From: a virus
Direction: 5' to 3' (one strand)
Length of the DNA: 40,034 nucleotides
IMG/VR virus record: IMGVR_UViG_3300025012_000020
Span: 1-40,034 of that record
Below the pieces are notes generated by a model, which searched no databases, was not told where the DNA came from, and was given only the letters and a program-made list of their open reading frames with translations. Below, piece by piece: positions 8,030 through 17,597 of the stretch (within the stretch, counting starts at the first letter, position 1; every line of letters begins with the position of its first letter). The position numbers were made by a program, and so were the translations under genes.

Positions 8030-9556
8030 ATGACAACTCAAATAATTCCTGTTTCAACGCTAAAGAAATTTGGCGGTATTCGCTATAATGATGCTGTAAC
8101 TGGCACATTCTCTTATGGCTATAATTTTGAAAGCTTTGCAAGCCAAGATGACGGCTACGGAACACGCAGGATGCTAGGCAATCAGGAATTAGGGCATATT
8201 GATTCAACCAAAACGAAAGGTGTATTTGAGAGCGTCCAGAACGGCGTTAAATACACCTTTGTTTATATGGAAGAAGCAACAGAATGTGTTTTGTATCTCT
8301 GGAACGGCACAACTTTTGAAGAAAAAGCAGACGGATTCACAGTAACAGCGACAAATTGCAACGGCATAGATTTTAAAGAAAAATTCTTTTTTACTAATGG
8401 CGTTGATGCTCCTGTAACAATAGAAATAGGCGCAACACCTGAAAGAGTAAACATTGATACAACTGATGCGCTTTCGAGAGTACCCCGAGGTTTAGGCTTA
8501 TTTATTTATGACAACAGGCTGTTTATGAGTTCTCAATACGGCATGTGTTCTTGCGAGAACGGTAATGAACTTGTATGGGATTCAATAGGAGATGCAGGGG
8601 CATTTTATAAAGATTATTTCGGAACTGTTACCGCAGTTTATGGATTCTCTACAGGGATTATTGCTATAGGTGATAGTTTTTGTGATTTTATGACAGGTTC
8701 AGGAACAACAAATTATTCCTTTGCTTCTATTGGAGGTGCTTCTACTGTTAGCCATAAATCAATATGTTACCACGACACTAAAGTATGGTTCTTTGACGGT
8801 ACAGGCATTTATCCTATTGAGTACAACGATGCAGGACAAAAGCGTTTAGGTAATAAAATCAGCCTTCACATAGAAGATAGATTCAAATATATAGATAAAA
8901 CAAAGCTTGCAGATGTTCAATTAATCTCTATGGCAGACAGCGGACTTAATCAGCTGTGGTTTCACGCACGGTACACAGACTATCCCGACAATTCAGTTAT
9001 TTGGATTTATGATTTTACTATAGGCGAATGGTATCAGAGAATACAACAGCCTATTAACTATCTCGCTGTAGTAAATGGACTTATTTATTCAGCAGGGGAT
9101 GACGGAAAACTTATTCAGGAAAATATCGGGGATGATTTTGACGGTGCAACGATAACGGCATCGGCAAGATTAGCAACTCTTGATTTTGGCTCTGGCGCAC
9201 AGTTTAAGAAAATAAAAAAAGATATTACAACGATATTCAAGGCAGGAAGCCAGAACGATTTTTATATTAGATATATTTTTGATGGCGACCCCTCAAATTT
9301 TCTTGAATATCAAATATCCGAAAGTTTTGGCGATACCTTCATTTTTGCCGATGATTTGGAAACTTATGGCGGTATTTTTGCCGATGATTTGGAAACTTAT
9401 GGCAACACTTTTGATGATTTAAAAGTCAACAATATGAAAATAACAAAACCAAGTTTAAAGTTTAAAACAATACAAATAGAACTAATTTGCAGGGATGCAG
9501 GGCAAAATTTTGAGATTGAAAGATTAGAATTTCAGAGAATTAAAGTTAAGGTTTAA
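8030..9556 (+). CDS. Packaged-DNA stabilisation / tail protein (P22 gp10-like, putative)
   Basis: 508 residues, beta-rich, with repeated blade-like segments such as LGLFIYDNRLFMSS, VWFFDGTGIYPI, NQLWFHARY and VIWIYDFTIGEWYQR. These resemble the propeller of tail hub proteins that plug the portal. It follows the adaptor directly. Near the C-terminus FADDLETYG occurs twice in tandem, from a perfect 30-base copy with 33-base period (9341-9370 and 9374-9403), so an 11-residue duplication is recent. The protein would seal the filled head and anchor tail parts. Confidence 0.75.
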   Translation: MTTQIIPVSTLKKFGGIRYNDAVTGTFSYGYNFESFASQDDGYGTRRMLGNQELGHIDSTKTKGVFESVQNGVKYTFVYMEEATECVLYLWNGTTFEEKADGFTVTATNCNGIDFKEKFFFTNGVDAPVTIEIGATPERVNIDTTDALSRVPRGLGLFIYDNRLFMSSQYGMCSCENGNELVWDSIGDAGAFYKDYFGTVTAVYGFSTGIIAIGDSFCDFMTGSGTTNYSFASIGGASTVSHKSICYHDTKVWFFDGTGIYPIEYNDAGQKRLGNKISLHIEDRFKYIDKTKLADVQLISMADSGLNQLWFHARYTDYPDNSVIWIYDFTIGEWYQRIQQPINYLAVVNGLIYSAGDDGKLIQENIGDDFDGATITASARLATLDFGSGAQFKKIKKDITTIFKAGSQNDFYIRYIFDGDPSNFLEYQISESFGDTFIFADDLETYGGIFADDLETYGNTFDDLKVNNMKITKPSLKFKTIQIELICRDAGQNFEIERLEFQRIKVKV

Positions 9557-9755
9557 CTTCAACTGTTTCTGAACTTTCTCTAAGTTGTAAAAAATGCAAG
9601 TCCGTCAAAGTTAAGTGTTCTATTGGTTTCTCCCTTAATTGTTGTTCAAGTTTCTCTGCTTCTTTTAAAAGAGCTGCCCCAAGATAAACTTTTGGTTTTT
9701 CTTTATAACTTAGCGGATTGCAACCTGACAACATATCAAATGCTTTTTTAAACAT
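9546..9755 (-). CDS. Leftward hypothetical protein inserted in late operon
   Basis: 69 residues, charged and helical in the middle (AALLKEAEKLEQQLREK). A GAGGTG site lies about 8 bases upstream of the ATG. Its 3' end overlaps the tail gene by 11 bases. With the zinc-finger gene at 9773-10048 it forms a two-gene leftward unit inside a rightward late operon. Function is unknown. Confidence 0.65.
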   Translation of the reverse strand: MFKKAFDMLSGCNPLSYKEKPKVYLGAALLKEAEKLEQQLREKPIEHLTLTDLHFLQLRESSETVEVKP

Positions 9756-9772
9756 TTTAATTCACCTCGTGC

Positions 9773-10048
9773 CTATAAAAACGATAATTCTGGAATTATT
9801 TCTTTATAAGAATTTAAACCTAGCGAGGTTCTTATTAATGCCTTTCCATGAAAGTTTTCATTAGTTTCCGCAATTGTGCTATCAAGATAAATTTTAGCTT
9901 CATCTTCGCAACTTTCGCAAAAATGTTTTTGAGAATGGCAATCAAAGCCATTATATCTGTAATTGCAAGCAGCGGAGCATTCATGGCTGTACTCATGCTC
10001 AAAGATTGTTTTACAGAAATCACACTCAATTATATAAGATTTAATCAT
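9773..10048 (-). CDS. Leftward Cys/His-rich zinc-binding protein
   Basis: 91 residues. CDFC (residues 9-12), then a cluster with ECSAAC and CHSQKHFCESC, give at least two likely zinc sites in the first 55 residues. The rest is mixed with no motif. A GGAGGTG site sits just before the ATG, and a clear extended -10 promoter lies at 10070-10078. It is the first gene of the leftward pair. Such isolated, separately promoted genes in late operons are often morons or host-takeover genes, which is inference here. Confidence 0.7.
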   Translation of the reverse strand: MIKSYIIECDFCKTIFEHEYSHECSAACNYRYNGFDCHSQKHFCESCEDEAKIYLDSTIAETNENFHGKALIRTSLGLNSYKEIIPELSFL

Positions 10049-10069
10049 TTATTTCACCTCCTATAAGTA

Positions 10070-10078
10070 ATTATACCA
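10070..10078 (-). promoter_or_regulatory. Extended -10 promoter of the leftward pair
   Basis: Read on the minus strand, TGTGGTATAATTA gives TGn followed by a perfect TATAAT (10075 to 10070). There is no clear -35 box. The start codon lies about 21 bases further on. The same core recurs before three other isolated genes (19114-19122, 20310-20318, 31536-31544). Confidence 0.7.
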
Positions 10079-10091
10079 CAAAAGGCTATAT

Positions 10092-10511
10092 ATGCTTAAA
10101 CTAATAACACTTTTCGACAACAACACGCCTTATTTTTCAGAAATAGAGGCGTTATTTTTAACTAATGATGTTAAAAAATTCTTCCCTTGCTATGACAGGT
10201 TAATTGATAAGATTTCTGCCTGTCATGGTCATTTCTTTGTTGTCACATACGACAACGAATTTATCGGGGCTTTATACCTCGACAAATGGGGTGATGATTC
10301 CTGCTATTTGAGTGGATTCTCTAAAAGAAAAAATCCTCATACGGTCAAGGCGGTTAAATTACTTGTCAAGACAACCTTTGAAGATTACCCGTTTATAAAA
10401 AAGATTTACGCAGAAATACAAAAAGAAAATAAGCCGGCTCAACTAGCAATTCGCAGAGCCGGCTTTAAATTAACTGAAAACGATTTGATATTTAAAATAG
10501 AAAGGGATTAG
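10092..10511 (+). CDS. GNAT-fold internal virion protein (T7 gp13-like position)
   Basis: 139 residues with the GNAT acetyltransferase plan: HFFVVTYDNEFIGALYLDKW (strands 2-4 region), KAVKLLVKTTFEDYPFIKKIYAEI, and the C-terminal NKPAQLAIRRAGFKL, which matches motif B of GNATs (N-x-A..A-x-x-x-GF). The Q/R-x-x-G-x-A/G CoA loop is not obvious, so activity is doubtful. GNAT-like proteins occur in podovirus ejection modules (T7 gp13), and two injected proteins follow here. The sequence supports the fold; the virion role comes from context. Confidence 0.7.
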   Translation: MLKLITLFDNNTPYFSEIEALFLTNDVKKFFPCYDRLIDKISACHGHFFVVTYDNEFIGALYLDKWGDDSCYLSGFSKRKNPHTVKAVKLLVKTTFEDYPFIKKIYAEIQKENKPAQLAIRRAGFKLTENDLIFKIERD

Positions 10512-10514
10512 TCA

Positions 10515-11306
10515 ATGTACTGGAAAGACGAACTATTAACTAAATGGATGGCTAAAAATCCTTTAAGGGCTTACAAGGGGAAAAGCGAACCCGCGCCACA
10601 ACCTGTAAAGACGCCAAAGCCTGTTAATTCAGAAGTTTGGGATAACGGTGTTTTAAGAGGAAAGACAACTTTAACAGGTGGTGTTCAAAAACAAGAAAGC
10701 TTTTTAACTCCTTTTGAACAAGAACAACAAAAAATGGCACAGGGCTTAATCCCTTCTATTCAACAGAAGATGTTCAATCCTACTCTTGAAATGAAAGACT
10801 CATGGCAAACAATGGCAAATGCCACAAAAGACAATCAAATGAAAGCTTTTAACGAGGATTATGGCAAAGCACAGGATAGTTTAATTCAGAATATTTCAAG
10901 CAGAGGTTTACAGGGTTCATCAGCAGTGCCTTACATGACTAATGAACTGGCCAAGACTGGTGCAAATCAACTTGACACCATTAACAATAATTTCACAAGC
11001 AATTTACAGAATTATGAACTACAAGATTTCAATAAAAACTCACAGCTTTATAACATTTTAAATGGTGGATTAGCTGACCAATTGCAGACTAGCCAGAATA
11101 ATTTTGGCAATGCAAATACTGGCTTCCAATTGGGTAATAACTTCAATATGCAAAACGCTCAAATGCAAAATCAGGCTAATAATTTATTGACACAGTTACA
11201 ATATCAAAATTATATGAACGACAGAACAAACAAAGCTGCTATGATTTCCGCTGCTCTTGGTAGTGCTTCTGATGTCGGCAGTGCATACGCAGGAGGCGGT
11301 GCATAA
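10515..11306 (+). CDS. Internal virion / ejection protein (putative)
   Basis: 263 residues. The N-terminal 60 are basic and Pro-rich. From about residue 70 the protein is long, helical and rich in Gln and Asn, with SSRGLQGSSAVPYMTNELAK near 130-150, a phrase typical of podovirus injected proteins. The C-terminus is small and Gly/Ala-rich (AALGSASDVGSAYAGGGA). It would be stored in the head and pass into the envelope during DNA entry. Its stop overlaps the next start. Confidence 0.65.
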   Translation: MYWKDELLTKWMAKNPLRAYKGKSEPAPQPVKTPKPVNSEVWDNGVLRGKTTLTGGVQKQESFLTPFEQEQQKMAQGLIPSIQQKMFNPTLEMKDSWQTMANATKDNQMKAFNEDYGKAQDSLIQNISSRGLQGSSAVPYMTNELAKTGANQLDTINNNFTSNLQNYELQDFNKNSQLYNILNGGLADQLQTSQNNFGNANTGFQLGNNFNMQNAQMQNQANNLLTQLQYQNYMNDRTNKAAMISAALGSASDVGSAYAGGGA

Positions 11307-12562
11307 TGTTTAAAAAATATCCAAATAAAACACCTTATCAAGTTGCAACTCTTCCAGATATTCAACAAGAAAAGCCCAGACTCAATCCAATGGAGTTATA
11401 TAAATCTCTTGGAATAAATGCACAGCCACAAAATGGCGTTTATGTTCCTGCTGACTATAACAGCCTAAAAACTGGCATAGAAAACAAATTAAACTTTGGT
11501 GATAGAAACCTTGCTAATTTGTACAAAACAGTTGGATATAATCAAGATTCTACTATATCGGGAATTGGGCAGAATCAAAATTATGGCAGTCCAATGATTG
11601 CCAATCTTGAAAAACAACAAGGGTTTTTACCACAAGTTTTGCAAAATGTTTCTAATGAGCAACCAGAACAGGCAACTGTAACAGAAAATAGCGTATTACA
11701 AGATGTTTTAAGAACTGAAAAACCTGAACAGCAAAAAGGGTTCTTTCAAAATTACGTAGACTCTACGCCAAATAAAGTTGATGATTTTGCACTTGGTGGT
11801 GTTAAAAAAGTAGGTGGATTTCTTAACTCTCCTGCCGGTAGGGCTTTGCTTGTTGCAGGCTTAGGAATGGCGGCAGGCGGTGGAGGCTTGATGTCGGCTA
11901 CTGCTGGTTTAAAGACTTATGCAAATATTAAGAATAGTCAGAATGAAGATTCTCAAAACAGAAAAATGCTTGAAGGAATGGGCGTTGATTTAACTGGCAT
12001 AACTGGCTATGTATCTGATAAAAATGCTAAACAGTTTATTGATGCCGAAAATGCTAAATTTTCACAATATTATAAAAATCGTTTACTTGGACAAGATGAT
12101 AAAAAACTTGGGCTTCAAGAACGAGATATGTTAAGAAAAGAAGGTTATACGGATGCTCAAATTGAATTAATTGAAGCAAATATTGAAAAAGCAGGGGCAA
12201 CAACTGAAAATTTAAATGCTAAAACAGAAACCGAAAATTTAATGCGTGACCCTAAATTGAAAAATTTGCTTGCAAAAACTGGTTATACGGTACAAAAAAC
12301 AACCGAATCTAAAACATTAACACCTTTAAAAGCAAATAAAATTGTTAGAGATACTAATAAACCTTATTTTAAACCAACAGAACAAAAACCCGAAAAACCT
12401 ATATATGATTCTGTTACTGAATACACAAGAGATGAAGACGGAAACGTAATAAGCACTAAAACAAAAAAAATAAAACAAGGGCAAACACCGCCTGAAACAA
12501 AACAATATCAAGGATTTACATATATTAAAGGAACTGATGGAAAATGGCACAGACAAGGCTAA
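11306..12562 (+). CDS. Internal virion / ejection protein 2 (putative)
   Basis: 418 residues. The N-terminal half is Gln/Asn-rich. A hydrophobic Gly/Ala segment (GRALLVAGLGMAAGGGGLM, about residues 178-196) could insert into a membrane. The C-terminal half is helical and lysine-rich. The gene overlaps its neighbours by 1 and 19 bases. Three consecutive large proteins here match the P22 gp7-gp20-gp16 arrangement. Assignment is by order and composition. Confidence 0.65.
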   Translation: MFKKYPNKTPYQVATLPDIQQEKPRLNPMELYKSLGINAQPQNGVYVPADYNSLKTGIENKLNFGDRNLANLYKTVGYNQDSTISGIGQNQNYGSPMIANLEKQQGFLPQVLQNVSNEQPEQATVTENSVLQDVLRTEKPEQQKGFFQNYVDSTPNKVDDFALGGVKKVGGFLNSPAGRALLVAGLGMAAGGGGLMSATAGLKTYANIKNSQNEDSQNRKMLEGMGVDLTGITGYVSDKNAKQFIDAENAKFSQYYKNRLLGQDDKKLGLQERDMLRKEGYTDAQIELIEANIEKAGATTENLNAKTETENLMRDPKLKNLLAKTGYTVQKTTESKTLTPLKANKIVRDTNKPYFKPTEQKPEKPIYDSVTEYTRDEDGNVISTKTKKIKQGQTPPETKQYQGFTYIKGTDGKWHRQG

Positions 12563-15500
12563 AACCTCCTGAAATTTTGGACGAAATACCAAATGAACCG
12601 CCAAAAGTTTTAGATGATATTCCTGACGAACAAAGCCAAAAAGAACAAGAATGGGCTAAAAACAATCCTGATAAAATAATCCCCCCTGTTGTTCTCGATA
12701 AAATACCCCTTCAAGAAAATGTTGAAGTTAAAAAACAGAGATTCGTTAATCGTGAAATAAACCCTCTTGCTATCCCTGCTAATTTTGGCAAAGATTTAGG
12801 AGATATTACAACTGGTTTAGCTTCAATGGTGGGCGGTGCTGTAAATATTCCTTTACAGGGAGCGAAAAGAGCTTTTAAGGGTGAGCCTTTAATTCAACAA
12901 CAGGACATTGATAATACTTCTAATTTTATTAAAAACATCCTTCCTGCTTTAAAAACAGGCATAAAAGAGGATTATGGGCAAGCTAATAAAGATGTAATTA
13001 ATTCTCAATTCCCTTATGTTCATCCTGACTGGCAAGGCTTGGGCGAATCTTTTGTTGCTCATCCTTTAAATAGAACTCTTGACGCTCTTACTTTTGGAAG
13101 TATCGGAGCTGTAAACAGAGCAGGACAGGCTTCAAAATTTGCTAAAAATATAGGTAATACCGAAAAAGCTTTAAAATATAATCCAAACCTAGTAATACAA
13201 GCAGGGCAAAGAATAGCAGAAACAAAGCCTGTTCAATCAGTAGTTAATTTTGTTGACTCTCAACCTGCTTTGAATACTTTACAAAGTGGTGTTGCGGATT
13301 TTATCGGTCAATCTCCTGAATCAAGGCTATTAGGGCAGAAAGCAACAAATAAACGATTAACTAAAATTCTTGATATGAAAAATCAGACAAAGAATATTAC
13401 TGAAAGGAATAAAGCTATTTCAGAAAATAATGCTTTGTTGGGTGATATTTCAGAAGCAGAGGGAAAACAAATCGTTCAAGCAGTTGAAAGAGGGTTGCCG
13501 TTAGAAGATAATAAAAATAATGTTTTTTATCATGGTTCTGATGCGGACATCAAAGATTTTGCCTTGCAATCTCCTAAAAATGGCAGAGAATGGGGCGATG
13601 GTATTTATTTTACATCAAATAAAAATCGTGCTAATTCTTACGGAAAAAATTTGTATGAATCAGAAATAGATTTATCAAAAATCCTTGATGAAAATAGCAC
13701 TATTCCAACAGATAAAATTAAAAATTCAGGCATAGAATTAGACCCATTTTTGATTTCAGGCAGGACTAAAAAATATTTTACTGATAATGCAGAAGGGTTA
13801 AAATTTGTAGACAGTCAAGATGCAATATACAAAGTAAAAAAACAGGAAATTCCTGATTTAGCTGATGAGTATAAGCCAGCTGTTGGAAAAGATGAAAAAG
13901 GTATTTTTGTTGAATATAGCGATGTTAATAATACTAATGTTCCTACATTTAAATTTTTAAAAGCATTAAAAACAAAATATCCTAATCAATACAGTACCGC
14001 TTTGAAATCAATGGGTTATGAAGGGCTAAAAGTAGGCGATGATGTTATTATTTATAATAATTTCCCTAAAATAAAGCAGAATGATATTCTTGATATACCA
14101 CAAGGCACTAATAAGCTTGAAAATGCAAGAAATCTTATCAGAAACAAAGTTCAAGAAAATCAAGGTTTTTATACTTCAAGAGATTTATTAAATCCTGAAC
14201 AGGCTAACCAATTGCCAATAAATCAATATGCGTCAATAAAATATAATAAACCTATTGACCAATTAAATGAAGTTGAAAAGTTTGATGCCTTAAAAGATAT
14301 TCATAATTTGCCTGACGAGCAAAAGCCTTTCTATATGCCTATTATGTATGATGAGAATTTAAAAGCAGGGGATTTCTTTGCCGATAGTGTTCAATCATAT
14401 AAACCAAGAGAATTAAAACAGCGTAAGTTCGGTATGGATGTGGAAGAAGGCAGTAAACATGGAAATCGTGTTTATAATGTCAATGAATTAATGAATAGGC
14501 TTGATTCTCACCGCATTAAAATGGTTAATACTGAAAGTATGATTAACGAAGTTAAAGACAATTTCGCTAAACCATACAAAATAGGCGATAATCTTGAAGA
14601 CGGTTATATTCCTTTTAATCCTGACGGCTTTATGAGTTTTTATAGAAAATCTATTGATTTAAATGAAATGACAATGTCTAAACTTCAACAACTTGATGAT
14701 GTTGATACTGCTTTTAAATCAGCGGTTAATGAATCCATAAGGCAACTTCCTGATGATATACAGCAATTCATTTTAAGGGGAAAAAATAAAGAAATTTATC
14801 AGATTCCAAAAGAAGTTGCTAACGTATTGACAGGCGGTAAGTGGGAAAAAGGCGGAACTGAACTTTTATTTGATACACTAACAGGCTCTTTTAAAAGGAA
14901 AGTCCTTGGGTTGTCCCCGAAATGGTTTATAAATAATCGTATCGGTAACGGCATAATGGCAAGTTTAAAAGGTGTTACCCCTGATTACTTAGCAAAAGCA
15001 TTAAAAACTACTGATGAACTGATGCCTGACGAACTTAAAACGAAATCATTATATGAAGCTGAAAAAACCATAATCGGGAAAACAGCAGGAAAAGGATTAA
15101 TGCCATCAGTTATTCGCCTTGTTGGTGGTGAATTTATAGATACATCAACATTAAAAGGATTTCAGAAAGCCAAGATTGATGCTTTAAATTCTGTCGGAAT
15201 ACCTGGCAAAGTTATAAATAAAGTTACCGATAAAGCTTTTGAGTTTAACCAGTTTTTTGAAAATCTTGAAAGAAAAGCCGTTTATCTTAAAAATGTTGAT
15301 AAACTCGGAAAACAATATATTAAGACTACAGGGCAAAAAATAACCACACAGGAAGAACTTTTAAAAACTGCTCTTGATAATCCAGAACTGCAAGAACAAA
15401 TCTCAAAATCTGTAGATGATACGCTCGGGGATTATTCCAATATGACAGCCATTGAAAGGCGTGTTGTTAGAAAAATTGTTCCTTTTTATTCTTGGACAAG

Positions 15501-16134
15501 AACAATAACAAGATATGTTCTTTCTTTGCCTGAAACAAATCCATTAAGGGCTGATATATCGGCTAAACTCAATGAAGCACTTGCACTTTCACAGGAAGAT
15601 GAAAAAACCCCAGAATATCAAAAAGGAAAAATAAAAACAGGGTTAAAAGGCGATATAACAAAAAAAGACCTTGTTTTAAATTATCGGAGGTCAGTTCCTT
15701 TTGAAACTTTTGGAAGTGTTGGAGATAATCCGCTATCAAGTTTAAATCCTATTTTGCAACAGGTTATAACTTCAAGCACAGCAAGAAAGATTTTTGACGA
15801 TAGACCTTTAACAAGTCCTAATTACGGAAATGATTATAGTGGGCAATATTTCAATAAAAAATCAAAATATTATGAAGATTTACCGGCAAGCGAAAAAGCT
15901 ATAAGTTATCCGCTTGGACTTGCAAGAAATATGATTCCTTTAGCTCCTGAAACAGAAAAAGCAATTACTGGAATATTTAAAGGTTCTTTACCTGATGAGC
16001 TTTATGATACTTCTCTCGGCGGTTATACGTATAGAGAAATGTATAAAAAACCAAAGGGATTCAGTTCAAAAGAGCAATTATTAAAGAATTTCTTGCCTTT
16101 ACAAGCAGAATCTAAAAGACGTAAGAAAAAATAG
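12544..16134 (+). CDS. Giant ejection protein with ADP-ribosyltransferase-like domain
   Basis: 1196 residues, the largest protein here. Residues about 326-510 resemble the ART-PolyVal type of ADP-ribosyltransferase domain from phage polyvalent proteins. VFYHGS carries H330, GDGIYFTS carries Y355, and MGYEGLKVGDDVIIYN (near 490-505) ends the domain. The usual third catalytic Glu is not clear; Asp499/Asp500 occupy that area. The C-terminal 400 residues are helical, with DYSNMTAIERRVVRKIVPFYSW near 970, a segment common in long phage internal proteins. Position predicts injection with the DNA. An enzyme delivered this way could modify host proteins at once, like T4 Alt. Fold is fairly sure; activity is open. 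Confidence 0.72.
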   Translation: MAQTRLKPPEILDEIPNEPPKVLDDIPDEQSQKEQEWAKNNPDKIIPPVVLDKIPLQENVEVKKQRFVNREINPLAIPANFGKDLGDITTGLASMVGGAVNIPLQGAKRAFKGEPLIQQQDIDNTSNFIKNILPALKTGIKEDYGQANKDVINSQFPYVHPDWQGLGESFVAHPLNRTLDALTFGSIGAVNRAGQASKFAKNIGNTEKALKYNPNLVIQAGQRIAETKPVQSVVNFVDSQPALNTLQSGVADFIGQSPESRLLGQKATNKRLTKILDMKNQTKNITERNKAISENNALLGDISEAEGKQIVQAVERGLPLEDNKNNVFYHGSDADIKDFALQSPKNGREWGDGIYFTSNKNRANSYGKNLYESEIDLSKILDENSTIPTDKIKNSGIELDPFLISGRTKKYFTDNAEGLKFVDSQDAIYKVKKQEIPDLADEYKPAVGKDEKGIFVEYSDVNNTNVPTFKFLKALKTKYPNQYSTALKSMGYEGLKVGDDVIIYNNFPKIKQNDILDIPQGTNKLENARNLIRNKVQENQGFYTSRDLLNPEQANQLPINQYASIKYNKPIDQLNEVEKFDALKDIHNLPDEQKPFYMPIMYDENLKAGDFFADSVQSYKPRELKQRKFGMDVEEGSKHGNRVYNVNELMNRLDSHRIKMVNTESMINEVKDNFAKPYKIGDNLEDGYIPFNPDGFMSFYRKSIDLNEMTMSKLQQLDDVDTAFKSAVNESIRQLPDDIQQFILRGKNKEIYQIPKEVANVLTGGKWEKGGTELLFDTLTGSFKRKVLGLSPKWFINNRIGNGIMASLKGVTPDYLAKALKTTDELMPDELKTKSLYEAEKTIIGKTAGKGLMPSVIRLVGGEFIDTSTLKGFQKAKIDALNSVGIPGKVINKVTDKAFEFNQFFENLERKAVYLKNVDKLGKQYIKTTGQKITTQEELLKTALDNPELQEQISKSVDDTLGDYSNMTAIERRVVRKIVPFYSWTRTITRYVLSLPETNPLRADISAKLNEALALSQEDEKTPEYQKGKIKTGLKGDITKKDLVLNYRRSVPFETFGSVGDNPLSSLNPILQQVITSSTARKIFDDRPLTSPNYGNDYSGQYFNKKSKYYEDLPASEKAISYPLGLARNMIPLAPETEKAITGIFKGSLPDELYDTSLGGYTYREMYKKPKGFSSKEQLLKNFLPLQAESKRRKKK

Positions 16135-16157
16135 AGGGGCAATAAAAACCCCTCTCC

Positions 16158-16197
16158 CCCCTTGCAATGGCTGACCTCCACAAAGCAAGGGGATTTT
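16158..16197 (+). terminator. Hairpin after the ejection operon
   Basis: CCCCTTGC (16158-16165) pairs with GCAAGGGG (16185-16192) over a 19-base loop and is followed by ATTTT. A second stem, AGAGGGG (16133-16139) with CCCCTCT (16149-16155), lies just upstream over the stop codon. The pair probably ends or attenuates the ejection-protein transcript. Confidence 0.55.
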
Positions 16198-16226
16198 GAG
16201 TACAATTTTACAGAAAGGATATATAA

Positions 16227-16700
16227 ATGAGTGTAATAGGCACCTTGATTGCCGCTGTCGCAGGGGCAAAGCTCAAAGCGACATCATATAATCAAAATTT
16301 TACTGATGTCAAAACTTCCGTAAACGCTTTATACGCTATAGTTGCAGATTTGGCAAGCTTGACAACTACGGCAAAAACTTCAATTGTTGCGGCTATTAAT
16401 GAATTAGTTACGAGTATTGCGGGAAAACAAACCGTATTGTCAGCTCCACAAACAAAGACCGCGGATTATACAATCGTAGACCTTGAGGAAATCTGGGTTG
16501 ATTCAACAAGCGGGGCGGTAATCATTACTTTACCACATACAGCGGTGCATGTCCGTATTGTATGGATAGCAGGAACAAACGATGTAACGATTTTACCGCA
16601 ATCAGGAACATTCAACGGCTCGGCTTCTTATGTAATGAAAACAGTTAATGATTCCGTAGATTGCAAGAGTTCAGCAGCAGATACTTACAGGTGGTTTTAA
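16227..16700 (+). CDS. Tail or fibre-base protein (putative)
   Basis: 157 residues. The N-terminus (VIGTLIAAVAGAKLKATSYN, then NFTDVKTSVNALYA) is like phage tail-fibre shafts. The C-terminal half, IVDLEEIWVDSTSGAVIITLP, is a short beta fold often used as a fibre head or adaptor. An AGAAAGGATATATAA site precedes the ATG. It abuts the next gene by one base. Function is inferred from sequence style and position. Confidence 0.6.
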   Translation: MSVIGTLIAAVAGAKLKATSYNQNFTDVKTSVNALYAIVADLASLTTTAKTSIVAAINELVTSIAGKQTVLSAPQTKTADYTIVDLEEIWVDSTSGAVIITLPHTAVHVRIVWIAGTNDVTILPQSGTFNGSASYVMKTVNDSVDCKSSAADTYRWF

Positions 16701-17597
16701 ATGACAGTAATACAAGGTTTAAACGCTCCGATTGGCTCATTAATAACAGATGCAGGAACATTGGCAAGGGCAAGCAATAAACAACTTCTTGACGGCTCGA
16801 CATTCGCTTTGTCTGAAACCGCTAAATACACAGCGTGGAAACAAGCAGGATATGCGGGGGCTTTAGAGGCGAGTTTTAACACTTCTGCAACAGCTTCAAC
16901 AAATAATATGACTTCTAACAGTTTGCCGGCGGGTTACACAGCAAGTGCAACTTATGGCACAAATCCGTATAAATTAAGGGACGGCGATTCTGCAACATAT
17001 TTTTCAGCTACAGGATTGCGTAATGTTATAACATTTGGCTTCCCTACGCAAAGTATAGGAGGTTTTAAGCTTAAATCTAAATCCCCTTGGGGCAGCACAA
17101 TGGTTACATCTGGCAATGTACAAATAATGCTGGATGATGTAGTGCTTGATACGGTAAGTATTTTCCACGCTAGGTATACTAATGACCAAGAAGTAACTTT
17201 TTCATGCAATGTTCCTGTTGGTCAGGCAAATAAGTTTGTTATTAACGTTGAAGGAGTTGGGGGCGAAGATGATGCCATATATTATATGGGTGATCTGTCA
17301 ATACTTCCTCTTGACCTCTCGGTAATTAAATGCACTCATGGCCTCACAACAGGCGATGCCGTTCGTGTTGGCACTACTGGAACAATCCCCACAGGATTAA
17401 CAAAAGATACTGTAACATATTATTTAAGAGAAGGTGCGGACGCTAACAAATGCACTCTATATGATACCGAAGCACACGCAATAGCGGGCGGTGCAACTGG
17501 ACTGATTACACTAACAGATGCAGGAAGCGGGACTTTCTTTATTTATCCAGAAACAATCACGCTTTCAACTGTTAGCAATAGTTATTTTACTTACTAA
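16701..17597 (+). CDS. Tail fibre / receptor-binding protein (putative)
   Basis: 298 residues, beta-rich and poor in charge. Residues about 75-200 read as a jelly-roll or discoidin-like module (YKLRDGDSATYFSATGLRN, then IGGFKLKSKSPWG). The C-terminal part (THGLTTGDAVRVGTTG) resembles repeats in phage fibres. It is the last gene of the main late operon, convergent with and overlapping 17587-18087. It probably contacts the host surface. Confidence 0.6.
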   Translation: MTVIQGLNAPIGSLITDAGTLARASNKQLLDGSTFALSETAKYTAWKQAGYAGALEASFNTSATASTNNMTSNSLPAGYTASATYGTNPYKLRDGDSATYFSATGLRNVITFGFPTQSIGGFKLKSKSPWGSTMVTSGNVQIMLDDVVLDTVSIFHARYTNDQEVTFSCNVPVGQANKFVINVEGVGGEDDAIYYMGDLSILPLDLSVIKCTHGLTTGDAVRVGTTGTIPTGLTKDTVTYYLREGADANKCTLYDTEAHAIAGGATGLITLTDAGSGTFFIYPETITLSTVSNSYFTY

